Position numbers and translations under genes: made by a program. DNA of 64,000 bases from Pedobacter foliorum (GTDB lineage: Bacteria > Bacteroidota > Bacteroidia > Sphingobacteriales > Sphingobacteriaceae), in the NCBI RefSeq assembly GCF_013266735.1, contig NZ_JABSNU010000007.1, positions 1 to 64,000 on the forward strand, read 5' to 3'. Shown in pieces: positions 45,940 through 54,814 of this stretch (position 1 is its first letter; every line of letters begins with the position of its first letter). The notes under the pieces were generated by a model. The model saw only the letters and a program-made list of their open reading frames with translations, was not told the origin of the DNA and made no database searches.

Positions 45940-47901
45940 ATGAAATACACTTTTAAGACGCTGGCAATGCTGGCTTTAAGCTTTAGTTTTACAACGGTGT
46001 TTGCTCAGGAAACACCAAAAGAAGAAGATTTCTTCAAAATAAATAAGGTAAGGGTACCTGAAGGACCTATTTTAGAGGTTGGTGGATTGGTTACTTTACC
46101 AAACGGAGATCTTGGTATCTCAACCAGAAGAGGAGAGGTTTATATTGTAGAAAACCCTACAAGCAAAAACCCTTACTTCCGTAAATTTGCATCAGGCTTA
46201 CACGAAATATTAGGTCTTGCTTACAAAGATGGTGCATTTTATTGTGCACAAAGAGGTGAGTTAACCAAATTGATCGATAAGAATCAAGATGGTAAAGCCG
46301 ATGTTTATGAAACTGTTTATGCATGGCCATTGAGCGGTCACTATCATGAGTACAGCTTCGGACCAAAGATTGCTAAAGACGGTTCATTCTTTGTAACCGG
46401 TAACGTAGCTTTTGGTGATGAAATGTGGTACCGTGGTGAAAGTCGTGTACCAATGCGCGGCTGGACTATGAACATTACTGAAGATGGAAAAATGCAACCA
46501 TACGCAACAGGTATGCGTTCTCCTGCAGGTCCGAATGTAATTGACGGACAACTTTACTATACAGATAACCAAGGCGATTGGTTCGGTTCTGGTGCAATCT
46601 GGAAAGTAGATAAAGGAGATTTCTTAGGTCACCCTGCGGGATTAAGATGGACTGGAAGAGCTGATTCTCCAGTTAAACTTACTGAAGAATATTTCAGATC
46701 TAAAATCGACGAGAGAAGAGATAAAGATGCTCAAGGAAGAGCTATCAAACCTGAAAACAGAGTGAACGAAAACTTCAAGATGTTATGGGAAATGAAAAAA
46801 GACTTCCCTGAATTAAGATTACCATCTGTATGGTTACCTTATGGTATCTTGGGTATCTCTACTTCAGAACCTGTTAAAATTCCTCAAGGAGCTTTTGGTC
46901 CTTTCGAAGGTCAGATTTTAGTAGGTGATCAAGGTATGAGTATCATTTCAAGGGTATTCTTTGAAACTGTAAATGGAGTTGAACAAGGTGCTTCATTCAT
47001 GTTCAGAAGCGGTTTCCGTTCTGGAGTATTAAGAATGGCTTGGGGTACTGACAATTCATTATTTGTTGGAGAAACTAACCGTGGTTGGGGATCAGCAGGT
47101 GATGCAAACGAAGGTCTTGAGCGTTTAGTTTACAACAACAAAATGCCTTTCGAAATGAAAGCTGTTAGAGCAATGCCTGATGGTTTTGAAATCGAATTCA
47201 CTAAACCTGTTGATGTAAAATCTGCTGAAGATTTAGCTTCTTACGATGTAGAAAGCTACTTGTATAAATATCACCCGGTTTATGGTTCACCTCCAATTAA
47301 CAAAGAAAAGTTAAAAATTAAAGGTGTTAAGGTATCTGCTGACGGTTTAAAAGCAAGACTTATCGTTGATAATCTTCGTCAGTATTATATCCATACCATC
47401 ACTGTTGAAGGTGTTCGTTCACAAGAGAATTCTTATCATTTAGTTCACCCGATTGCTTACTATACTTTAAACAGTATTCCAAACGGAGAGAAATTATCGA
47501 TGAGTGGTGTAAGTACCAGAAACTCTTCAAATGATCCGGTAGCTAATGCTGTTCCTGGAAAAGCAACTGGTAAAAAAGCAGCTGTAGGTGCTAAAGCAAC
47601 TGCTACTGAGAAAGCTGTAGAAGGTGGTGCAAAAACTACTGCAGCCCCAACTTACGTTCAGGTTAAAGGTTTATTAACTAGCTACACTTGTACCGCTTGT
47701 CATAACCCAACAAAAAAACAAATCGGACCTGCATTTGTTGACGTTGCAAAACGTAAATATACTGCAGAAAAGATCCTTTCTTTAATTCACAATCCACAGC
47801 CTCAAAACTGGCCAGGTTACGCGACAGAAATGCCGCCAATGCCTCAGGTAACTAAAGAAGACGGTATCAAAATAGCTAACTGGATCAACTCTTTGAAATA
47901 A
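45940..47901 (+). CDS. Secreted propeller protein with C-terminal cytochrome c domain, 653 aa
   Basis: A signal peptide (residues 1-22, VFAQ) precedes a beta-propeller (about 35-400: EVGGLVTLPNGDLGISTRRGEVYIVENP, GHYHEYSFGPKIAKDGSFFVTGN, YTDNQGDWFGSGAIWKV, FRSGFRSGVLRMAWGTDNSLFVGETNRGW). A beta-sandwich linker (about 405-520) and an Ala/Lys-rich hinge (about 540-575) follow, then a monoheme cytochrome c domain with CTACH (about 584-588) and MPPMP as axial-methionine site. It is likely a dehydrogenase or electron carrier for the sugar oxidised in this cluster; cofactor and substrate are unknown. It is followed by a strong terminator. Confidence 0.82.
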   Translation: MKYTFKTLAMLALSFSFTTVFAQETPKEEDFFKINKVRVPEGPILEVGGLVTLPNGDLGISTRRGEVYIVENPTSKNPYFRKFASGLHEILGLAYKDGAFYCAQRGELTKLIDKNQDGKADVYETVYAWPLSGHYHEYSFGPKIAKDGSFFVTGNVAFGDEMWYRGESRVPMRGWTMNITEDGKMQPYATGMRSPAGPNVIDGQLYYTDNQGDWFGSGAIWKVDKGDFLGHPAGLRWTGRADSPVKLTEEYFRSKIDERRDKDAQGRAIKPENRVNENFKMLWEMKKDFPELRLPSVWLPYGILGISTSEPVKIPQGAFGPFEGQILVGDQGMSIISRVFFETVNGVEQGASFMFRSGFRSGVLRMAWGTDNSLFVGETNRGWGSAGDANEGLERLVYNNKMPFEMKAVRAMPDGFEIEFTKPVDVKSAEDLASYDVESYLYKYHPVYGSPPINKEKLKIKGVKVSADGLKARLIVDNLRQYYIHTITVEGVRSQENSYHLVHPIAYYTLNSIPNGEKLSMSGVSTRNSSNDPVANAVPGKATGKKAAVGAKATATEKAVEGGAKTTAAPTYVQVKGLLTSYTCTACHNPTKKQIGPAFVDVAKRKYTAEKILSLIHNPQPQNWPGYATEMPPMPQVTKEDGIKIANWINSLK

Positions 47902-47928
47902 TAAGAGCGCTAACAACTATTGTCCAAT

Positions 47929-47980
47929 AAATTAAATCGGCATTTCCCTTGAATATCTGTGGGGAATGCCGATTTAATTT
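47929..47980 (+). terminator. Strong terminator between the cytochrome gene and the symporter gene
   Basis: A 16-bp perfect stem (47929-47944 with 47965-47980) continues with a T-G wobble and three C-G pairs to a 12-nt loop (47949-47960). The A and T runs at its ends fit intrinsic termination. It ends only 38 bp before the symporter start. Confidence 0.85.
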
Positions 47981-48018
47981 ATATTTTAGTACCTCATTTT
48001 AAAAAACCAAAGTAAACA

Positions 48019-49704
48019 ATGAACAAACTAGACTACCGCGATTATATTGTATTCTTTATATACTTTATAATCGTATCAGCTTATGGCTTTTGGATCTACT
48101 ATAAAAAGAAAACCAAAACTGCCGATTCAAAAGATTATTTTCTTGCAGAAGGTTCCCTTACCTGGTGGGCAATTGGTGCATCTCTTATAGCTTCAAATAT
48201 ATCAGCTGAACAGATGATAGGCATGAGCGGATCTGGATTTAAACTCGGTCTTGCAATTTCTGCTTATGAGTGGATGGCAGCAGCAACGTTAATTATTGTA
48301 GCTGTATTCTTTATGCCTGTTTACCTTAAGAATAAGATATTTACCATGCCTCAGTTTCTCAGTCAGCGCTACAACGAGAAAGTAGCTATGATTATGGCTG
48401 TATTCTGGTTAATGCTTTACATTGTGGTAAACTTAATGTCTATCCTATATCTTGGTGCATTGGCCATTAGTGGTATATCCGATCTTCCGCTTACCTTCTG
48501 TATACTTGGTTTAGCTGTATTTGCTATTCTGATCACTTTGGGTGGTATGAAGGTTATTGGCTATACAGACGTTATTCAGGTATTCTTCTTAGTACTGGGT
48601 GGTTTGGTTGCTTCCTATATTGCATTGAACATTATCTCTGGTCAGCAAGGTATTGTAAAAGGGTTCTCTATTTTAACTAATGGCGCATCGGAGCATTTCC
48701 ACCTGATCTTTAAAAAGGATAATCCTAACTATATGGACCTTCCGGGCTTAAGTGTATTAATAGGGGGTATGTGGATCGCTAACTTGAGTTATTGGGGATG
48801 TAACCAGTACATTACTCAAAGAGCACTTGGTGCTTCATTACCGGTAGCAAGAGCAGGTCTATTATTTGCCGCTTTCTTAAAAATGCTAATGCCGGTAATC
48901 GTGGTTATACCGGGTATTGCTGTTTACTATATCATTAAAGAAAAGATACCTGCCATTAGTCCTGAGAGCTTATTAACTTCTTCAGGTGTTCAGGATCCAA
49001 ATAAAGCCTATCCTGCATTGTTAGGATTATTACCAGTTGGTTTAAAAGGACTTTCATTTGCTGCACTTACTGCTGCAATTGTTGCTTCATTAGCTGGTAA
49101 AGCAAATAGTATTGCAACTATTTTCACATTGGATATTTACAAGAAAGCTTTCAATAGAGAGGCTGGCGAAGGAACATTAGTAAACGTTGGTAAAATTACT
49201 GTAGTAGTTTCTATGTTGCTTGCAGTAGTATTGTCTCTAATTGTTGGTGATGCATTAATGGGAGAGGGTAAACAAGGGTTCCAGTACATTCAGGAGTATA
49301 CAGGATTTGTATCTCCGGGTATTTTTGCCATGTTTATCTTAGGTTTCTTCTGGAAAAAAACCACATCAAATGCAGCATTGTTTGCGACTATTGGTGGTTT
49401 CGTAGCCTCAGTAGTATTGAAGTTCTTACCAGGATGGATAGATTTATCTTCATTGCATGATTTAGGATGGTCTGTAGCTAATGCTAAAGGAGTATTTGAA
49501 ATGCCATTTATGGATAGAATGTTGATCGTATTTGCAATCTGTATTATCGGAATGTACATCATCAGTATCTATGAAAACAAAAAAGGCGTGGTAACTAATG
49601 GATTAGAAGTTGATGCCAAAATGTTTAAGGTGTCTACATCTTTTGCAGTTGGTTCGTTAATAATTGTAGCAATGTTAGTTGCATTGTACAGTGCCTTCTG
49701 GTAG
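48019..49704 (+). CDS. Sodium/solute symporter (SSS/SGLT-like), probable sugar carrier, 561 aa
   Basis: About 14 membrane helices are visible. The N-terminal YFLAEGSLTWWAIGASLIASNISAEQMIGMSGSGF (about 40-74) is the sodium-site region of the SGLT branch, and WIANLSYWGCNQYITQRALGA (about 252-272) is the central SSS signature. GAALTAAIVASLAGKANSIATIFTLDIYKK-like segment near 350-380 fits helix 8. Bacteroidota homologues carry hexoses or related sugars with sodium. It would import the product of the surrounding periplasmic enzymes. It has no room for an independent standard promoter after the preceding terminator, so expression may need read-through. Confidence 0.88.
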   Translation: MNKLDYRDYIVFFIYFIIVSAYGFWIYYKKKTKTADSKDYFLAEGSLTWWAIGASLIASNISAEQMIGMSGSGFKLGLAISAYEWMAAATLIIVAVFFMPVYLKNKIFTMPQFLSQRYNEKVAMIMAVFWLMLYIVVNLMSILYLGALAISGISDLPLTFCILGLAVFAILITLGGMKVIGYTDVIQVFFLVLGGLVASYIALNIISGQQGIVKGFSILTNGASEHFHLIFKKDNPNYMDLPGLSVLIGGMWIANLSYWGCNQYITQRALGASLPVARAGLLFAAFLKMLMPVIVVIPGIAVYYIIKEKIPAISPESLLTSSGVQDPNKAYPALLGLLPVGLKGLSFAALTAAIVASLAGKANSIATIFTLDIYKKAFNREAGEGTLVNVGKITVVVSMLLAVVLSLIVGDALMGEGKQGFQYIQEYTGFVSPGIFAMFILGFFWKKTTSNAALFATIGGFVASVVLKFLPGWIDLSSLHDLGWSVANAKGVFEMPFMDRMLIVFAICIIGMYIISIYENKKGVVTNGLEVDAKMFKVSTSFAVGSLIIVAMLVALYSAFW

Positions 49705-49724
49705 CATTTAAAGAATATAAGTAA

Positions 49725-49760
49725 AAAAAAGGAGCATTGATGATTCAATGCTCCTTTTTT
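49725..49760. terminator. Bidirectional terminator after the symporter gene
   Basis: A perfect 16-bp stem (49725-49740 with 49745-49760, ending in six A and six T) has a TGAT loop. It lies 20 bp past the symporter stop and also serves the convergent oxidoreductase operon. Confidence 0.9.
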
Positions 49761-49767
49761 GTATAAT

Positions 49768-49796
49768 CGTCATCCTGAATTTAATTCAGGATGACG
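49768..49796. repeat. REP-like 29-bp palindrome
   Basis: CGTCATCCTGAAT-TTA-ATTCAGGATGACG is a perfect dyad with 13-bp arms placed between convergent gene ends next to a terminator. GTCATCCTGA-type palindromes occur as dispersed intergenic repeats in many bacterial genomes. Only one copy is in this window. Confidence 0.6.
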
Positions 49797-49823
49797 GATT
49801 AGGTTAAAACTTAGGCAAACCTT

Positions 49824-51182
49824 TTAGTATTTAAATACCTTACCGCCAACCATTACTTCCTGTTTGGTCTCATCAAACGTAGCCTTCTGACCGGTTCTTG
49901 CTGATGCATTAGTCATAATGTTTGCTATTGAATGATAGTATCCGGCTTCAACCGGAGCATTGGTTTCCTGTCTGCTTCGCACACATTCCATCCAGTTTCG
50001 CATATGTGCTGACGTTAGTTTATCACCACCTGTATTAGCCGAAGCAGATACCTTTTCTACAAGATCAGTGAGCTTAAGCTCTGGCAACAAATTTGGTTTC
50101 ATATTCATGGCAGCGGCAGCATTAGCTGTAAGACCACCTTTAGGAGATACAGTATTGGTGTTCAAATTCATTTCTCCACCATTAGAATAATATATCTCAG
50201 TAGGGTTTTCATCGCCGTTGTGCATTCTTGAAGTAAACACAACCTGAAATCCGTTAGTAGGATCGTTTTCTTTACCATAATCAAATACAGCGGTGGTAGT
50301 ATCCCAGTTTCTGCGGCCGTCTTTCCATTGGTAAATACCACCATTGGCAACAACGCTTCTTGGGTGTTTTAAACCTGTAAACCAGTGTACAGTATCTATC
50401 TGGTGTGACATCCACTGTCCGGGCATTCCAGACGAGAATGGCCAGAATAAACGATACTCTAAGTATTTTCTGGGATCCCACTCCTCAAAAGGGCGGTTTA
50501 ACAAGAAACGTTTCCAATCAGTATCCTCTTGTTTTAGTTTAGCTACGAGTTCTGGTCTACGCCAGCGGCCTGGCTGATTTACATTCCAGCTTAGCTCAAC
50601 CATGGTTACATCGCCAAACTTACCTTCTTTTATAAATTGAGATGCTGCTTTGTAATTAGTGCCACTTCTACGTTGGGAACCGATCTGTAAAATCTGTTTA
50701 GAAGCTTTCACTGCTTTCAAAGTAGCTCTTGCATCTTCCATTGTTTCGGCAAAAGGCTTTTCGCAATACACATCACACTTTGCTTTAACCGCCTCAATTG
50801 CATGAGAAGCATGCGCAAAATCAGGAGAACTGATAATAACCGCATCAATGTCTTTTAACCCATATAACTCGTCATTGTTACGACAAGCAGTAATGTCATG
50901 ACCAAATTTGCTCTTTAAATGATCAACCCCCAACCCGCGGCGATAATTCCAAAGATCAGATACCGCAACCATATCAAAATTGAGTTCTTTATGGTGATTT
51001 AAAAAACTAGGTAATAACGAATCCTTAAAACGGTCAGAGAAGCCAACAACACCAACTCTTACACGATCATTGGCGCCGATAATATTTCCATAACTCTTTG
51101 CACTTAAACCCATGGTACCCAGATAGGTTCCGGCAGCTGCAATAGCAGATTGCTTAATAAATTTTCTTCTTGATTCTAACAT
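49824..51182 (-). CDS. Secreted (Tat-type) Gfo/Idh/MocA-family oxidoreductase, 452 aa
   Basis: The N-terminus ESRRKFIKQSAIAAAGTYLG is a twin-arginine signal, so it is exported folded, with its NAD(P) cofactor. The Rossmann fold begins VRVGVVGFSDRF (residues 41-52) and the catalytic EKP is at 141-143 (YCEKPFAE). The C-terminal substrate domain has MSHQIDTVHWFTGL (histidines of the active site, about 257-270). Relatives in other organisms oxidise or reduce 3-keto-glycosides or remove sugars by an NAD-linked mechanism. Its downstream position in the DUF1080 and PmoA operon fits this. It starts 10 bp after the double-DUF1080 gene stop. Confidence 0.87.
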   Translation of the reverse strand: MLESRRKFIKQSAIAAAGTYLGTMGLSAKSYGNIIGANDRVRVGVVGFSDRFKDSLLPSFLNHHKELNFDMVAVSDLWNYRRGLGVDHLKSKFGHDITACRNNDELYGLKDIDAVIISSPDFAHASHAIEAVKAKCDVYCEKPFAETMEDARATLKAVKASKQILQIGSQRRSGTNYKAASQFIKEGKFGDVTMVELSWNVNQPGRWRRPELVAKLKQEDTDWKRFLLNRPFEEWDPRKYLEYRLFWPFSSGMPGQWMSHQIDTVHWFTGLKHPRSVVANGGIYQWKDGRRNWDTTTAVFDYGKENDPTNGFQVVFTSRMHNGDENPTEIYYSNGGEMNLNTNTVSPKGGLTANAAAAMNMKPNLLPELKLTDLVEKVSASANTGGDKLTSAHMRNWMECVRSRQETNAPVEAGYYHSIANIMTNASARTGQKATFDETKQEVMVGGKVFKY

Positions 51183-51192
51183 TGATCTAAGT

Positions 51193-52545
51193 TTAAAGTT
51201 GTTTTAGTTTTATACTTCTAAATGAAACGTTATCTCCGTGATCCTGAAGTAGGATGTGGCCTTTTGGAGCCATACCAAAATCTTTCCAGTCTTTATATTT
51301 ACTACCTGCAACAAGGTCCAAAAATTCTTTAGTTCCTCTGGTAAACTCTACTATTTTGAAGCCATTTAACCAATATTCAATTTTGTTATTGGGAAATACC
51401 CTGATTAAGCCCTTGTTCCATTCGCCAATTCTTTTTTGGGCATGAGGGATTTTTTTACTTGCAATCAGGTCATAAAGTGAACCAAGTGTACGGTTGCCAT
51501 TTTTGCCCAGTTTAGCGTCAGGATGTCTTTCATCATCAAGAATCTGATATTCCATACCAATAGCAGAACCTTTGTTTTTCTCCGAAAGCGTTACAAAAAA
51601 CTTAACACCGCTGTTGGCGCCTTCAGTAAGTTTAAAATCAAACTTCATTTCAAAAGCCCCGTATTCTTTAACGGTAACAATATCACCACCATTGGTAGAT
51701 TCCGCGCCGTTAGATTTTACTACACTAAGCACACCATCTTTAATTTCCCATCCTTTTTCTGGGAATTTCGTTTTGTAAGCACCAATCCAGCCATTCGTGG
51801 TTTTTCCATCCCATAATAAAGAAAAACCTTCTGCCTTCTCCTGTTTAGATAAGTCGTTAGGAATCATATTTACTACGTAGATGTTGTCGGGTTTAGAAGG
51901 CTTAAGGTTTTCTGTCTGGATACGTATGTTGCGCCAGCGGATCTTTTTGCCTGCAGTTTCATCACTATGCACCTGCAAAGCAATAAAGCCCGAAGTAGTC
52001 GCGTCATCTACAACATTAACTGTAGGGATACCGTTAACCCAAATTCTTATTGAAGTTCCAATACATTCAATATGGTATTTATTCCAGTGTTCCTTTTTAA
52101 ATGCGGCTTGACCTTTAGGATTAATATCTAAAGGATACAGCCATCCGCGACGATCCTCATCATACAAACCACCGCTCCACCTTCTTTCGGATGGATCCAC
52201 CTCTGCCTGATAGCCAAAAACTCTACCGTTCTCATGATCTGCTTTGCTTTCACTTCTTATCTGAATACCCGAATTCATAGTATTGTCAACCAATAAATCT
52301 ACTTCAAGTATAAAATCACCATAATTTTTTTCGGTTACTAAAAAAGAGTTAGGAGTATTTGTAACTGTAGTACCTACAATTTCACCGTTAATCACTTCAT
52401 ATTTAGCTTTACCATTTAACTGTTTCCATCCCTTTAAATCTTTTCCATTAAAAAGACTTTGCCATTTCCCTGTTTGCGCCTGTAATGTAAACGGAGTGGT
52501 TCCAAACATTAGGGCAGCAACAATCAGTAACTTTGTTTTTTTCAT
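51193..52545 (-). CDS. Secreted protein with two DUF1080 (3-keto-disaccharide hydrolase type) domains, 450 aa
   Basis: I choose the ATG at 52545, which gives a proper signal peptide (MKKTKLLIVAALMFG...LQAQ). An upstream in-frame ATG (52587) lies inside the preceding gene. Domain 1 (about 24-210) has WQSLFNGKDLKGWKQL and DFILEVDLLVDNTMNSGIQIRS. Domain 2 (about 235-450) has LLWDGKTTNGWIGAY and AFEMKFDFKLTEGANSGVKFFV and ends with HGDNVSFRSIKLKQL. Both repeats share the family fold but differ in sequence, so the duplication is old. The likely activity is cleavage of 3-keto-glycosides; residues for catalysis are not certain. It is the middle gene of the PmoA-DUF1080-oxidoreductase operon. Confidence 0.85.
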   Translation of the reverse strand: MKKTKLLIVAALMFGTTPFTLQAQTGKWQSLFNGKDLKGWKQLNGKAKYEVINGEIVGTTVTNTPNSFLVTEKNYGDFILEVDLLVDNTMNSGIQIRSESKADHENGRVFGYQAEVDPSERRWSGGLYDEDRRGWLYPLDINPKGQAAFKKEHWNKYHIECIGTSIRIWVNGIPTVNVVDDATTSGFIALQVHSDETAGKKIRWRNIRIQTENLKPSKPDNIYVVNMIPNDLSKQEKAEGFSLLWDGKTTNGWIGAYKTKFPEKGWEIKDGVLSVVKSNGAESTNGGDIVTVKEYGAFEMKFDFKLTEGANSGVKFFVTLSEKNKGSAIGMEYQILDDERHPDAKLGKNGNRTLGSLYDLIASKKIPHAQKRIGEWNKGLIRVFPNNKIEYWLNGFKIVEFTRGTKEFLDLVAGSKYKDWKDFGMAPKGHILLQDHGDNVSFRSIKLKQL

Positions 52546-52576
52546 TAGTGTATTTTGTTTTAGTCTATGTTCAAGT

Positions 52577-53602
52577 TTATTTTCCAAAATTAGCGGCTTG
52601 CTTGTTCAGCGATTCCGAAGAAACCTGCGTGCCTGAGGTAATAATAATTCTGTAACGGAAGGTGACTGACGCTCCAGGTTTTAAGCTAAAATTTAAAGTT
52701 TCCTTTCCTTCGCTAAATATAGCCTGTCCAAGCGGATTTGCAGCAAACAAGCCATAATCACGGGCATGCCAGTAAGTAGGGTAGCCGGGGTTTTTCGGAT
52801 GATCAATTATGGCAATCGAAAGTGGTTTAGTTTCTTTAACTCCATACAGTACACACCAATTACCTCTGGTCCCCCATGCGTCGTTACCCTTTTTACCTTC
52901 ACTCGTTAAATAAGTTCCGTTAGCGCCATTACCTGACGCAGAAACCTTTGTTATATTGCCTTGACTGTCAGTAAACTCTTCTACCTTATCTGAAGGGAAT
53001 TCCAACTCTTTGGTAACCCTGATACCAAGCATTCCATCTTTAACATCTTTAAAATTTACAGTCTCTTTTTGGGCCGTTAAAGTTGTTATTCTGTCAATAG
53101 TTCTTTCATTTTCAATACCAGAAAAAACAAATGTAGTTTGCTCTTTCAGCAACACATCTTTGGCTTGATTTTCCCAATTAGCACCATAACTTAGTTTGCC
53201 ATTGGCTTTGCCATTTTCAATTTTTTCTACTTTTACATTTCTTATCCATCCGTATTTTGCTTTTTTATCGGCAGGGATAGCGAACGAATTATTCCAGAAA
53301 TCAAGCCCATTAACACTTTCATAGTTAAACCATAAGCCCACATGATGAGGATGATCCACCCGTTCACCTTCTCTCTTATCAAGGGGGAAGCCTCTGGTTA
53401 CAATTGCACCATCAGCAGCAAGTATTGGATAGAGCACTGGCTTTTCCATGTTAAGAGGGTAAATAAAGCTGGTAAATGGTTTGCCGTCAATTAATACATC
53501 AACTTTACGCTCCTGATCATTTCTTACAAAAGCCACTTTTTTTGTTTGTGCATTGACACTTAAGCTAAAGTAACAACAGGCAATAATCAGATATTTTTTC
53601 AT
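52577..53602 (-). CDS. Secreted PmoA-like (DUF6807-type) protein, 341 aa
   Basis: A signal peptide (residues 1-18, SVNAQ) precedes a beta-rich domain with HPHHVGLWFNYESVNGLDFWNN (about 80-103), whose histidines are the conserved block of this family, and a C-terminal jelly-roll with FSLKPGASVTFRYRIIIT. The name methane oxygenase PmoA is an annotation label for the family and not evidence of methane oxidation. In Bacteroidota these genes recur next to DUF1080 and Gfo/Idh/MocA genes, suggesting work on an oxidised sugar. It is first in the operon. Shared upstream elements lie at 53627 and 53700. Confidence 0.78.
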   Translation of the reverse strand: MKKYLIIACCYFSLSVNAQTKKVAFVRNDQERKVDVLIDGKPFTSFIYPLNMEKPVLYPILAADGAIVTRGFPLDKREGERVDHPHHVGLWFNYESVNGLDFWNNSFAIPADKKAKYGWIRNVKVEKIENGKANGKLSYGANWENQAKDVLLKEQTTFVFSGIENERTIDRITTLTAQKETVNFKDVKDGMLGIRVTKELEFPSDKVEEFTDSQGNITKVSASGNGANGTYLTSEGKKGNDAWGTRGNWCVLYGVKETKPLSIAIIDHPKNPGYPTYWHARDYGLFAANPLGQAIFSEGKETLNFSLKPGASVTFRYRIIITSGTQVSSESLNKQAANFGK

Positions 53603-53626
53603 TCAGGTTGTATAGGGGTAAAACAT

Positions 53627-53641
53627 ATTTGGTAAACTAAT
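53627..53641. promoter_or_regulatory. Shared upstream element, copy 3
   Basis: ATTTGGTAAACTAAT equals copy 1 (40635) with one base deleted. It lies 25-39 bp upstream of the start at 53602. Confidence 0.5.
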
Positions 53642-53699
53642 ATACCGCTCTTGAAATACAATCTCCCCAGAAAAATGCATTTTGGTATTGAAATATTAC

Positions 53700-53712
53700 G
53701 AAAACGATTGCG
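53700..53712. promoter_or_regulatory. LacI-like operator, copy 3
   Basis: Minus strand CGCAATCGTTTTC matches GCAATCGWTTKC shared with 40666 and 44104. It lies about 100 bp upstream of the operon start at 53602 and in the divergent region shared with the carboxypeptidase gene. Confidence 0.45.
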
Positions 53713-53773
53713 AGGAATGCTTAAAGATTTCAGCAATTAGCCTTATAATTGTACATAGAAAAAACTATCCTAA

Positions 53774-54814
53774 ATGAACCGTAAACATTTCCTGTCCTTT
53801 CTTGTAACAGCTGGAGTATCTGCTTCATCATCAAACGTATGGGGTAATTATAAAGGGATAAATGGTAGTTTTACTGCTGAGCTGGCCAAATCAAAAATAC
53901 CACCATACCTTAAGCGCGGCGACACTATAGGGATAACAAGTCCCGCTAGCTATATCTCATTGTTAGACATTCAGCCGGCTACTCAAGTGATACAGAGCTG
54001 GGGTTTTAATACGGAAATAGGTAAAACAATAGGAGCAAAGGATTTTTCACTCGGAGGAACAGATGAAGAACGAACAGCCGATTTTCAACAGATGCTGGAT
54101 GATCCGGATATCAAAGCAATTATGTGTGCCAGAGGTGGCTACGGAGTAGTGCGGATAATTGATAAACTGAATTTTGACAAGTTCAAAGCAAATCCAAAAT
54201 GGATTATAGGATTTAGTGACATCACGGTTCTTCATGCACATATAAATAGTAATTACAACATTGCGAGCATCCATTCTAAAATGTGCAACAGTTTTCCGAG
54301 CGACTGGGCTTTGGCTAAACCTATGCAAATAGAAACCCTGCTTTCCATTAGACAAGTGCTAAGCGGACAGGATGTAAAATATAGCGCTCCACCTGTAAGT
54401 TATAATCGACCAGGTAGAGCTGAGGGTATATTGGTAGGAGGAAACCTTAGTATTATTGAAACTCTTGCAGGAAGTAGCTCCGACCTAAAAACAGATGATG
54501 CAATCTTATTTCTAGAAGATACACATGAAGAACTTTATCGTGTTGACAGGATGTTTTGGAACCTTAAACGTAGTGGTAAGCTAGACAAACTGAAGGGGCT
54601 GATAATTGGAGGCTTTAGCCTGGAAGAAGAAACTCCGGGCGAAGAATTTGGTAAAACAGTTTATGATATCGTTACTGAAAAAGTAAAAGAATATAATTAT
54701 CCGGTGTGTTTTGATTTTCCTGTAGGGCATCAAATCAACAACTTTGCACTCAAATGTGGCGCTAAGCATATCCTTAATGTAGATAATAATGGAAGTTCCC
54801 TTGTATCCATCTAA
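53774..54814 (+). CDS. LD-carboxypeptidase (S66 family), 346 aa
   Basis: The S66 fold (LdcA/MccF) is shown by the nucleophile S148 in IIGFSDIT, E248 in LFLEDTHEELYR and H319 in FPVGHQ, which form the Ser-Glu-His triad, plus CARGGYGVVR (about 118-127). It cleaves the terminal D-alanine from murein tetrapeptides during wall recycling, or related amide bonds. The N-terminus NRKHFLSFLVTAGVSASSS looks like a signal or short hydrophobic lead, so it may act in the periplasm rather than the cytoplasm as LdcA does. It overlaps xseA by 26 bp. Confidence 0.88.
   Translation: MNRKHFLSFLVTAGVSASSSNVWGNYKGINGSFTAELAKSKIPPYLKRGDTIGITSPASYISLLDIQPATQVIQSWGFNTEIGKTIGAKDFSLGGTDEERTADFQQMLDDPDIKAIMCARGGYGVVRIIDKLNFDKFKANPKWIIGFSDITVLHAHINSNYNIASIHSKMCNSFPSDWALAKPMQIETLLSIRQVLSGQDVKYSAPPVSYNRPGRAEGILVGGNLSIIETLAGSSSDLKTDDAILFLEDTHEELYRVDRMFWNLKRSGKLDKLKGLIIGGFSLEEETPGEEFGKTVYDIVTEKVKEYNYPVCFDFPVGHQINNFALKCGAKHILNVDNNGSSLVSI

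Noticed and set aside
52577..53602. Methane monooxygenase subunit
   Set aside because: The PmoA label comes from family naming; the protein is secreted, has no membrane helices and no other monooxygenase subunits are near.
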